Source of the DNA: Adiantum capillus-veneris
Taxonomy: Eukaryota > Streptophyta > Polypodiopsida > Polypodiales > Pteridaceae
NCBI GenBank assembly: GCA_014529385.2
Contig: CM043958.1
Span: 122,354,817 to 122,418,816, forward strand
DNA length: 64,000 nucleotides
Reading direction: 5' to 3'
Positions 12,701 through 21,876 of the stretch are shown here, in pieces (position 1 is the stretch's first letter; each line of letters opens with the position of its first letter). A program made the position numbers and the translations under genes. Below the pieces are notes generated by a model, which searched no databases, was not told where the DNA came from, and saw nothing but the letters and a program-made list of their open reading frames with translations.

Positions 12701-13369
12701 TGTGAGGTCCCTGCCCCTTGTCGAGAGGAGCGGAGTACCTTTGATAGGTCTCCAATCCTGAGAAGGAAAAACCAACGGACATTGCCTTAGCTACTACGTA
12801 GCCACGGACATGAACTGTTAGTGAAGGATTGGTCTTATCTCGCTATGGCGGAGCGTGACCACCATAACCCTATCTAAAAACTATCTATAATCAATTATAC
12901 CTAAAAGTATAAATCTTAGAGTGACCAACCTGTGCGCTTTGTTTCCCATGTTTCAGAAGCACAGCCGCCAAGGTTTGTCTCTTTTAAGATTTATGACTTA
13001 AAAGAATAATTTCTAGCGTTGGAAAGTTACCCGACTCATCGGGTCTACCCGTCCATAGAATGATACCGTCGGGGTATCATTCTCCCACTTTCCACCCCGC
13101 ACTCACCCTTCTTTTGTTATCTAATTACTACCACACTGTTTAAACATACATGTTCCTTTACTTTATTTATAATACTGGTTCGTTAAAATAGCACTTCAAT
13201 CAGTATTACAAACAATAGTCAAACAAGAAGTCGTCCAATTTTAAACCAACAACCCTTGGATTAGGTTCACTTAAGAATCTCTACTGGCACTATTATGTCC
13301 GATCAGTGTATACATTATTTATAAAAACCCTTGTCCTCATGAGCGTCCCATACCGCTCGACAAGTACTC

Positions 13370-13550
13370 ACTGTGCTAATCTGGACGTACTCCTGCCACA
13401 ACAACAATGGTGCCAATCTGGGCGTCATCCTCACGCCACGGCAAAACAAAACTGCAGTATCCAGCTGGGCTAATCTGGGTGTACTCCCACCACAGTGTCA
13501 GTGGTGCCATCCTGGGCATCATCTCACGCCTCGGCAACTGCCACATAATG
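13370..13550. repeat. Imperfect tandem pair, about 90 bp
   Basis: Two adjacent units share CTAATCTGG-CGTACTCC..CCAC, GGTGCCA.CCTGGGC.TCAT and CACGCC.CGGCAA. They lie inside the solo-LTR-like insertion. Confidence 0.6.
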
Positions 13551-14369
13551 CTAGCGCTAATAAGTAGAGAGACTTGAGAGAAACCATACTGAAGGTTTTG
13601 GACAAACATTCTTTCCTATAGCAACCAATTTAACCAGGCATTCTTTCTTACTTGTCAAACATATGCCGAGTTTCTTGGGGTCAAGCCCCGTGGTTTCGGT
13701 CCGTGTTTTCTTTTCATAAGGTAAATAATATATTCCTATGGTCTCGCATATGCAATGATGCATAACTTGAAACTGCAATACTAACCTGTACCATAGCTTC
13801 GATTGGTCCGATTGGTGGAGACAACATGTTCCGCAAGAGTTCCACCGTTACTTGTACCGGCTTCATGATCATTAGCGCCTTGGGTTCGAGCATGCTTTGG
13901 AGCCATTTTTTTGTACTACACTTATGTTATACACTTAGAACTTTAAATTGATCAATTTCTCTAGTAGTCTCCTTGTTTCCAAAGAGAGTCTGTAATTTGA
14001 ACCCTCACCAACTCGGATTCACACTTAGTGTTGTTGTTCTACATTTAATTTCTATACATCAAATATTTTCTAATCGTAATTAATCAAAAATTAAGCGTGT
14101 AAACTACGAGTGAAAGTTTAGGACTGCATTACTTTTATGCATGACATTTCCAATCCAATTCTAACTTCTATTTCTATACTTCAACTAAATCAATTTTTAG
14201 TATTATTCAAAATTCTACTTAATCTAATTGACAATAAAATTGTTGAATGATAATTTCATAATGTATAATAAGAATATGATGAGTTCTCTTATGAATTAAC
14301 TTTCAATTAACTATGCATAAGTTAATAGTGAAGATGTATTAACTAAAGAGAGTAGGTATACTTAGAGAG

Positions 14370-15030
14370 ATTAGAGTAAGAGAAAACATACACACACATC
14401 TTTTCTAAAGTTAATTGAATCTTACTAACCCATTAGAAGATTAGAGTAAAAGAGAACACACACACATCCTTTTCTAAAGCTAATTGAATCTCACCAATCT
14501 ATTAGAGAGATTAGAGTAAGAGATAGCACACACGCACACATATCCTTCTTAAAACTAATTGAATCTTACTAATCTATTAGAGAAATTAGAGTAAGAGATA
14601 GCACGCACACACACATAGCTAATTGAATCTTACTAATCTATTAGAGAGATTAGAGTAGGAGATAGCACACACACACACAGCTAATTGAATCTTACTAATC
14701 TATTAGAGGGATTAGAGTAAGAGATAGCACACACATACACATATCCTTCTTAAAACTAATTGAATCTTACTAATCTATTAGAGAAATTAGAGTAAGAGAG
14801 CACACACACACACACATATCCTTCTTAAAACTAATTGAATCTTACTAATCTATTAGAGAGATTAGAGTAAAAGATAGCACACACACACACACATATCATT
14901 CTTAAAACTAATTGAATCTTACTAATCTATTAGAGAGATTAGAGTAAGAGATAGCACACACACACACATAGCTAATTGAATTTTATTAATCTATTAAAGA
15001 GATTAGAGTAAGAGATAGCACACATACATC
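14370..15030. repeat. Minisatellite, about eight units of 60-90 bp
   Basis: The repeating unit contains CTAATTGAATCTTACTAATC, TATTAGAGAGATTAGAGTAA and GAGATAGCACACACACACA, with variable (AC)n and an optional ATCCTTCTTAAAA segment. Unit length differs because the CA tract and the optional segment expand and contract. It lies entirely inside the 12701-15792 insertion. Confidence 0.9.
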
Positions 15031-15792
15031 ATTCCTAAAGTTAATTAAATGCTTAATTAATACGCACCTTATTAGTCCACTAGAGTTTTTGCTCTCTTAG
15101 TGGTTTGTGGACGCCTTCTCTCTAAGAGAAGTGGCATAAGAGAAGTGGCAGCACTTCGTGAGCGCTATAGAGGCAATCTCTATGTCTAAAGTGTGATCAT
15201 GGATGCTCTATTTATAGCAGAAAAGAAAACGTCCAATTTTTTTTTTCCAAAATTTTTTTTCCCTCAAAAATCATACCCGCGTTTTGGTACCCTTGTGGTA
15301 CCCATTAGCTTGACCACTTTGTCATTATCATCAAAAGATAAGGCCACACAACCCCCCTCATTAAGATTAGTCAAGACTAGCCTCTCCTTTTCATGTGACA
15401 GTGTGTCCCACTTTGTCCCCTCCTATGTGAGTCCAGGTGAGTCCATGTGCCTTCATTTGTCATCCCTGTGTATTCTTTTGTCTTTATAATTATTTTATTT
15501 ATTTCCTTAATGATAATTTACTTTACATTTTTAAGTTAAACTTTACAGTCTTATATTAACTTTACAGTAGTAAAAGAAAATTCTACAATCAATAAATAAG
15601 TCTTGCAATAAGTTAGTTAGTGATTCATATAGCTAAACATGTCAGAATTTTGTAGTGTAAATTTTAAATTCTAGGTTTTCTCAGCCTACGATTCATAATT
15701 TGAACTCGAATATCTTAAATAATGAGTGATGGTTAAAAAAAATTCAAATGCGTAATAGAACTTGTGTGAAATTCAAAAGTAGAGACCTTACA

Positions 15793-16755
15793 ATCACCTC
15801 CTATCAATGTGGTTCAAGTTAAACAAACTTGGCTTGGTGGAATGGATGTTTGGGTCAATGTATGGCTAGCGGATGGCATAATGAAAAGAGAACTAGTAGA
15901 TACCGGAGCACGTGTAAATGCTATGTAGTATTTAACATACCTCAAATTATTAGATACAGTAATTGAGATAACCAAGATTGAACTCAAAGATGCAAACAAA
16001 GAAACCATGGCTAGTTTGAGACAGGCCAACGTCACAATTAACATTGATGGAAACCACTACCCACACAAGTTTCATATCATGGTAGATACAGATCTCAATG
16101 AGCACATCATCTTGGGAGTTTCTTGGATACACACTTATAGAGCTATTCCAAATTGGAAGGATGACACACTTTAGTATTATCTAGGTGATAAGTCTTATGT
16201 TATGCCATTCGTGAAAACAGACCACATATGGGATGCACAAAAGGATTTAAGTGACTCTGAAACAACAATGAATTGCTTGATTCAACAGCCACACTAATAA
16301 TTAGTAAACTCCAGAGCAAGGTACAGAAAGTTTGGATCAGGGAATTAGTGATGGCATCAAAACCAAGACAAATTTGGATTCCAAAAACAATGTTGGCTAA
16401 CCAATTATTCAATTCAAAACACAACACATGCCACATTGAAAAAACCAATTACCAACAAAAGAACTTTAAAGAATCAAAAGCCTACAAATGGCTTCCAAAA
16501 GACCAAACCCATAATCCAATCCAGCCAAATAAGGTCACATGGGTATGGAGACCAAAACCACCCAAGAAAAAAACCATGACGCAATCTCCAAACCACAACC
16601 CCAAGTGGATCAAAATGAAATCTGATAAAACAATGGCGAGGAAGCCCATTCAAGCACAACCAAAACGACCAACTATTTTGGAACGGGGGGCCCATGTTCA
16701 TTTTGTTTGGATGATAAAAAAAGTAGGCAACCTCAACAAACATAGCCATTGAACA
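15793..16755 (+). pseudogene. G2: post-integrase protease-like domain and W-x-x-K tail
   Basis: This is the continuation of G2 after the solo-LTR insertion. Near 15890-15920 it reads ELVDTGARVNAM (a DTGA active-site motif), followed by a stop and, near 16030-16160, NGDH-like HYPHKFHIMVDTDL and IILGVSWIHTYRAIPNWK, the flap-to-C-terminus pattern of a retropepsin. The ORF at 16273-16752 then carries repeated W motifs (RQIWIPK, YKWLPK, VWRPK, KWIKMK, FVWMIKK). Both parts align in order with the 24703-26187 ORF of G1, where they also follow the integrase C-terminal domain. This shows the arrangement is ancestral, not a rearrangement of one copy. Confidence 0.8.
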
Positions 16756-16905
16756 CTTGGTTCAGTACCCACATCTTGCACAACATGGTGCTACCCAATC
16801 CATATATTCTTTAACCATAATAGGGCCAAGTTACACGGCCATGCATAGACATGATGTTTTTGCCCATGCACATCGAACAAACATTCCTCCGAGATGACTC
16901 AAGAT

Positions 16906-16918
16906 GGGAAGGGGGGAG
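16906..16918 (+). other. G2 internal polypurine tract
   Basis: GGGAAGGGGGGAG lies about 150 bp after the end of the G2 W-x-x-K ORF. It occupies the same relative place as the internal purine tract of G1 (24669-24680). Confidence 0.5.
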
Positions 16919-17626
16919 TACCAACAACACTTAGAGTAGCTAATGTAGCACATTGCAAGATAATAGGCTGCTACAGATCGAGAGATCATGTGTACAATGT
17001 ATAAAGTGTGTCTGATGCTTTAAATCTTTGTTTTTTCATAGTCTTTGGCAGATTTCTACTCTTATCTGGAAAGTAGTAAGCCATATTGACAAAATTTTGA
17101 CAAACCAGATATCTAGAGTGAGAGTATGTACATATGCATGCGGGGAATAATTTTTGGCAAATTTTTTGGCCAATTAATAGTATTTTTCAATAATTTTCTT
17201 TGCTTTTTAACATAATAATGATCAAAATTTAATAATCAAAGCTAAGAAGTTCAGAATCAAGTTCTAAAAACAAATGTCAAACCCACAAAGCAAGAGATTC
17301 AAGCATGACAAAAATAAGGTGAATTGGAGCAATTCCAATTTTGGGTCCAATCCAAATAGGCCAAAATTGCAAATTCAACGATGAACATATATCTGAATGA
17401 CAATTCGCCTGAGTCGCACGTGATATGCCAAGGCAAGAGTGGCAAAAGAAGGTAAGTGTACAAGATGGACTCGAGGTAAATCGGACATATATAGGCAAAA
17501 AGGGAAAAATAGACTTCATTTTCATTTAGCACTTTGAGAGAGAGACAGAGAGCGGCGGTGACCTAGAGTATGTGTTGCATTCTGCTTGCTACACCCACCT
17601 CGAGACTCCACATACTACCATATTTC
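16919..17626 (+). other. G2 non-coding spacer, left part
   Basis: This is non-coding sequence of the old element between pol and ORF3, cut by the G1 insertion at 17631/17632. The other part resumes at 36671. I see no gene in it. Confidence 0.5.
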
Positions 17627-17631
17627 AAAGG
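17627..17631. repeat. Target-site duplication AAAGG of G1 (left)
   Basis: AAAGG abuts the TGTTAAGG end of G1 and is repeated exactly at 36666-36670 after the ...CTCAACA end. Confidence 0.95.
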
Positions 17632-18564
17632 TGTTAAGGCGGTTACGCCGCTAGCGGAAGCTAAATAGCGAGAACTCAACCAACAACAGAATTTGTCAGA
17701 CGAGGACGGAGCTTGACCCGCAGGCGCATGGAAACAACTAGGTGGGTGTCAAATCACCTACTCGACCTTCTAATGACAATCACTACTAAGGAAATCAAAT
17801 CTAAGTTCTAAAATACGCAAGTGACTGAAATCCGTACTACGAACGAATGCTATACGAAACAGGATCTAGAATCATTGAATCGATCTCAAACTCAAGGGGA
17901 AGTCTATACACTAGGTAAGAACAACACCCTAAAGACTTGAACTGCAAAATCAACCTATAACCACTCCGTGCGGTAAACGCGTATGAAGACAGTCCGAAAA
18001 ATATAGGTGATCGAAACTTGACCCCGATGGTACTAATGTGTTGCTCTACTCGTTGTGGTTCTATAGATATGCTGCATGCTCTATTCCAACACACGAGTTG
18101 GAAGAAAACTCACACAGAAGCTCGTAGGAACTTACCACACATAGAAGCCGATAGCGCGCACTCTTGGTATCTGTGCGTAGCTCTCGCCGTTGCTAACACA
18201 ATGGTGGTGTCGCTTCTCCAATGGCGGCTCCGTAGCTCGCGTAGCAAGTAGATAAGACTCTCTCTCTCTCTCTCAGACACAGTCACGGCGCTCAAAAACT
18301 CACTTTGATTCATAATATGAATCCCCCTTAGGTTACAAAACTTTGGCTTATATACCTCAGCCTTGGAGGTGAGATCATCTCTAACTAATTACATCGGCAA
18401 GTGAAATTACTTCGGGATTACAAGCTGGAAACTCAATTGAGTCCCGTTACTTAATGAATGGCTCAATTCAAAATCAATGTCGGAAAGACATTTATTACAA
18501 TCAATGGTTACAAAAATGATGAGTGTGAGCAAAAATGTGGGTGTGATCCTCTGCTGGCTCAACA
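17632..18564 (-). repeat. G1 3' LTR
   Basis: It starts TGTTAAGGCGG and ends GGCTCAACA as read on the + strand. It matches 35735-36665 across its whole length, and PPT sequence follows at 18565. A TATA box (TATATAA on the - strand) lies at 18348-18354, and a CT microsatellite near 18258-18275. Confidence 0.95.
18348..18354 (-). promoter_or_regulatory. TATA box of G1 3' LTR
   Basis: GGTATATAAGCC on the - strand, 211 bp inside the sense start of the LTR. It is conserved at the same place in the other G1 LTR and, with similar context, in the G4 LTR. Confidence 0.7.
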
Positions 18565-18577
18565 CTCCCCCCCTCCG
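18565..18577 (-). other. G1 3' polypurine tract
   Basis: The - strand reads GGAGGGGGGGAG immediately before TGTTGAG, the start of the 3' LTR. It serves as plus-strand primer in reverse transcription. Confidence 0.9.
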
Positions 18578-18613
18578 CGTTCATGTCGTCCCTGACATGA
18601 CTTTTATGCTTGG

Positions 18614-18937
18614 TCAATAAAGTCCTGTCGTCTTGAGCATCTGCAAATGTGATTCGTATCGTAGGTTGCCGATGGTCAAGGTTGGGCCGAATATTTTGCT
18701 TTCGTGGGTGAAAAAGCCGGTGTAGAAAGCTTCTTCGAATGTTTGCATGTGGAAGCTAGGCAAAAACATAATCCTCTGGTATAGGAGGTGCAACACTTTT
18801 GGAGAAGGCTGCAATGAAAGATCATACATCATATCAGTCACTGTGTCGGCCGTCGATAGTAGACTCGAGGTCGTGGCTTTATCTGGCGCGAACACTTCAA
18901 TGCAAGCTAAGAGAGTCCTGCAGATTTTCTTGAGCAT
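18614..18937 (-). pseudogene. G1 ORF3, C-terminal segment
   Basis: This is the third piece of the ORF3 reading frame. It lies in exactly the same frame as 19007-19510 and is separated from it by a TAA (19007-19009) and in-frame sequence. It contains MFLPSFHMQTFEEAF, which matches VMFFPSRYMQTFNKR in the G2 copy near 41250-41300, so it is part of a conserved protein. It ends 37 bp before the PPT. Its function is unknown. Confidence 0.65.
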
Positions 18938-19006
18938 CTGACACGAAAGGTCAGGAGAGCCAGTAAAGAGCTTGATGGTGCCGTTAGGGTTTTCACCATG
19001 TAGGCT

Positions 19007-19510
19007 TTACCTATTCTCTCTCTCCTGCCATCCTGGGGTAATTAAGCCAATTTGCTTCTTTTCTGCAATCCTGCCATGCTCTTTCCAGCTTCTGACTCTT
19101 GGCACCGGGCAGAAGGTTGCATCCTCCCGAATCTCCTTTGGTGCCTCTACCAAGTAGATGAGGTAGGCTGGGTATTTGTTCAGCCAACCTTTCCTCCATC
19201 TAGGCTGCGAATCTACAATCTTCTTTGATTGTTCCTCTTTTGTGATGTCGCCTTCGTAAAGAGCGACATACTGCTCCTCCTCTATTCTCTTTTTCGTTTT
19301 TATCACTTCAAACTTCATCAAAGGGAAAGGCAGGCTGGGTTGCATCCACTCTTCATGGAGCACTTTTGTGTCTAATCCCTGAAGTCTAATGGAGATTAGG
19401 AGTCTCCTCTCCCATTCCATTTCTGCCTTGGCACTCTCCTCTGTTGACTTTGCTATTTGGTCATGGAGTCTTTGTTCTTCTTCTTCAGAGATTCTTGAAG
19501 TCGAGGCCAC
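19007..19510 (-). pseudogene. G1 ORF3, middle segment
   Basis: A 167-codon open stretch in the same frame as 19640-21760, separated by a single TAG at 19640-19642 and an uninterrupted bridge (19511-19639). It includes the block RWRKGWLNK and ATFCPVPRVRSWKE. The G2 copy near 40790-40940 has LWRKKWFKN and PTYCPIDKRRSWDS in the same order. It is rich in Glu and Lys in its first 60 residues. The function is unknown, and the conserved C and W residues suggest a folded domain. Confidence 0.7.
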
Positions 19511-19639
19511 CTCGTGAACTGGGGCTGGATCTTCAATTGTGGTTGCCTCTCCAGTTTCTGGTAGCTCTATGACTGCTCCACCTGATTCTTCTTGTGGTGT
19601 CTCTGTCTCTCTTCTTTGTTGCTCTTGTAGATCTTGGAG

Positions 19640-21760
19640 CTATTTGCGGAGGGTCTTATTCTCTGTTTTTAGTGTTTGATTTTCTAAAGTGAGCCTCTCC
19701 TCTGCTGCCAATGATCCCTCCACAATGTGCAACCTTTGCACTTGCTCTAATGTTAGCTCTCTTTGTAAGCTTCGGACCTGGTCTTCCAGAGCTGGTACAA
19801 GAGCTCCCTCTTGTTCGGTTCCTGCTCTGCTAGCTCTAGGGGTAGTCCTGAGTCTAGTGATTGTTCTTTCTTGGAGCGTGACTCTTTCCCTTAGCTCAAT
19901 GAGCTCATCTTTAGCCGCCTCCAAGTCGTCTTCCATCCGCTCCCTTGCTTCCTGTGCACTTGTTACTTCTCTTGAAGCCTCGGCTAGCTGGAGTATCAAG
20001 CCGTCTCTCTCGTTTTCCGCATCGTAGAGTGATGCTTTATGACTTTCAGATTCATTCATAGCATCCTCTAATTTCCTCTGCAACTCGGCTTCCCTTTGTT
20101 TGGCTGTCCCAATCTCCACTTCCTTTGCCTTGGATCTTTCTTTGATCTTGTTGAGCAGTTCATGCACCATGTGCATGTCTTTTTCATCTTCATCTGTCAA
20201 CTCTAAAGCTTTTTCGGCCACCACCTCCACTGGCTTCGGCTCTTCTAGTACGTTGTGCTCGTCCAGTTTCTCTTCACTCTCTTTTGTACTCTTTATTTTT
20301 TCCTCTTTCCCTCTCAGATCATCTTGTTTTTGTAGGTGGATTCCATAGACCGCCTCAAGGGCCTCTTCTTCAGTGTACCCTATCGCTACCAGATCCTCAT
20401 AATCGTTTTTCTTTTGCTGAATTGGATCTATCTCCTTTTCCTTGGTCCCGGCCTCCGGCTTTTCCATACCAGCCGTGTCCATCTCTACTGTGGTCTCTTC
20501 CACAATGATTTCCGTCTTCTTCGGGCTTGGTACATCAGTAAAGGAAGGCTGATTGTCCTCAATCATCTTGGCTTTCCCTTTGGTTGCTTGTCCGTTTTTC
20601 TCTTGAGGTTCAGTAGACTCATCTACTTTCTTCTTCCCCTTGTCGTCCTTTTTCAGCTCAGCTTTTAAAAGCTGTACTTCCTCTTCAGTGTATGGCTCGA
20701 CAGGTTGCTGCTCTAGTATAGCCTTTGACTCCTCATAAGCTCTAATATATTGATCATATTGATCAACATGTGGCCTGGCTGAGCTAGTTCCGACTTTAGT
20801 GGGGTCTGGAACCCACTTTTCTTCGAAGTCCCCCTTTAGAGATCTTTCCGCTCTAAACTGCTCCACCAGTCTTTCCATTCTTGCCACTTTCTGACTTTTG
20901 GTTTGCTTGGGAGCAACCTTCTTCTTTGCTTTCTTCATAAGCGGCTCATCCACATCCTCTACAGGTTCTGAAACTATTTCTAGTTTCCTGCGTGCTCTTG
21001 TGGACGCCCTTTTGGATACTTCGGGCTGTTCTTCCTCCTCATTGGCTTCTCTAAGCCACTCATTTTGGGAGGGAACCTTTGGCCACTGATCTCTCGCTCC
21101 AATAGCTTCATAAGCTATTCTTGTCAGAACTTCAGCTCCTCCTATATACTTTGGCTTCTCGTTGTGCATGGCAATTACTTGCTCGTGGATGTGTTGAGCG
21201 TAATTCACCTCCTTTGGCATATTGCTCTTCAATGCCCATGTGATGGTAGTTACAATGGCATGGGGTGGTGTCGTATACTTTTGCGGTCTTTTACTGCAAA
21301 TATGGAGAAACTGGTTGTACAGTCGGCAAAGGATTGCCGCTCTTTGGTCTGCCATATCTCCATAGGTTGCATTATGTTTCTTGGACCCATAAACCTCTAT
21401 AGCCTCCCTTCTTTCCCTGACAGAGCTCCCTTTGTTATGCAGCTTCAATGCATCTGCAATGAGCTGTGGAGTGATCTGTACCTCTACTTTCTCTCCATCT
21501 ATTGCTGTTAATGTGGCTTTCCCATCCTTCTGAATGGAGGTTGCCAACTCATACACTCTTCTTGTATCTACACCTGATGGTCTCGAGGTGAAGAATCTAT
21601 GCAAGTCTGCCCTTTCTAGGTACCTGCTGATGTTCTCTGACCTGCTATAATCCACCAATTCTTGTGGGATCATCGGTATATCCACCGCTTGCCCTTGAGG
21701 ATCTCTGAAAGTCCCCTGGTAGATCTTTATTCCCTCTTGTTCCAGTACTGCTTCCTCCAC
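19640..21760 (-). CDS. G1 ORF3, main segment (unknown, coiled coil)
   Basis: 706 codons downstream of pol in the sense orientation, the position of env-like ORFs in Athila elements. Residues 1-235 look globular (for example PQELVDYSRSENISRYLER and NEKPKYIGGAEVLTRIAYEAI) and vaguely recall N-terminal domains of plant retrotransposon extra ORFs. Residues 240-330 are basic, with KRASTRARRK and KKAKKK. Residues 340-706 are highly charged heptad-like coiled coil. I see no signal peptide or membrane segment, so an envelope role is not supported. An earlier start is likely: an ATG at 21876 opens a frame with a KRKRP nuclear-signal-like motif that joins this frame only if one base is gained or lost near 21.83 kb. 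The frame stays open past a TAG into two further segments down to 18614. Confidence 0.7.
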   Translation of the reverse strand: MEEAVLEQEGIKIYQGTFRDPQGQAVDIPMIPQELVDYSRSENISRYLERADLHRFFTSRPSGVDTRRVYELATSIQKDGKATLTAIDGEKVEVQITPQLIADALKLHNKGSSVRERREAIEVYGSKKHNATYGDMADQRAAILCRLYNQFLHICSKRPQKYTTPPHAIVTTITWALKSNMPKEVNYAQHIHEQVIAMHNEKPKYIGGAEVLTRIAYEAIGARDQWPKVPSQNEWLREANEEEEQPEVSKRASTRARRKLEIVSEPVEDVDEPLMKKAKKKVAPKQTKSQKVARMERLVEQFRAERSLKGDFEEKWVPDPTKVGTSSARPHVDQYDQYIRAYEESKAILEQQPVEPYTEEEVQLLKAELKKDDKGKKKVDESTEPQEKNGQATKGKAKMIEDNQPSFTDVPSPKKTEIIVEETTVEMDTAGMEKPEAGTKEKEIDPIQQKKNDYEDLVAIGYTEEEALEAVYGIHLQKQDDLRGKEEKIKSTKESEEKLDEHNVLEEPKPVEVVAEKALELTDEDEKDMHMVHELLNKIKERSKAKEVEIGTAKQREAELQRKLEDAMNESESHKASLYDAENERDGLILQLAEASREVTSAQEARERMEDDLEAAKDELIELRERVTLQERTITRLRTTPRASRAGTEQEGALVPALEDQVRSLQRELTLEQVQRLHIVEGSLAAEERLTLENQTLKTENKTLRK

Positions 21761-21876
21761 CCAAGTTTTGGTTGGCTTGAGGGTTTCTGCTGGAATGTCA
21801 AAGGGTTCTGCTTTGCAAGAGCATCTTTGATTGTCGGTCTTTTTCTCTTTGTTGCCGATGACTTGGCGGAATCCAT

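Larger units (their letters stand above)
12701..15792. mobile_element. Solo-LTR-like insertion, 3.1 kb, within G2
   Basis: It starts TGTGAGGTCCCTGC and ends GTAGAGACCTTACA. The ends are imperfect inverted repeats beginning TG and ending CA, and a 5-bp ATCAC duplication flanks them. It splits the G2 coding sequence between the integrase C-terminal tail and the second protease-like domain. I see no gag or pol domain inside, no paired LTRs and no PBS, so a solo LTR of an unidentified long-LTR element is the best reading. A TATA-like TATTTATAG lies near 15210. The orientation is unknown. A MITE-like or other non-autonomous element is possible. Confidence 0.7.

Noticed and set aside
19689-21511. 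Several + strand ORFs of 60-150 codons
   Set aside because: Shadows of the ORF3 coiled-coil region on the opposite strand.
19640-21760. ORF3 as a retroviral envelope protein
   Set aside because: The position fits, but I see no signal peptide, membrane anchor or glycoprotein-like cysteine pattern.
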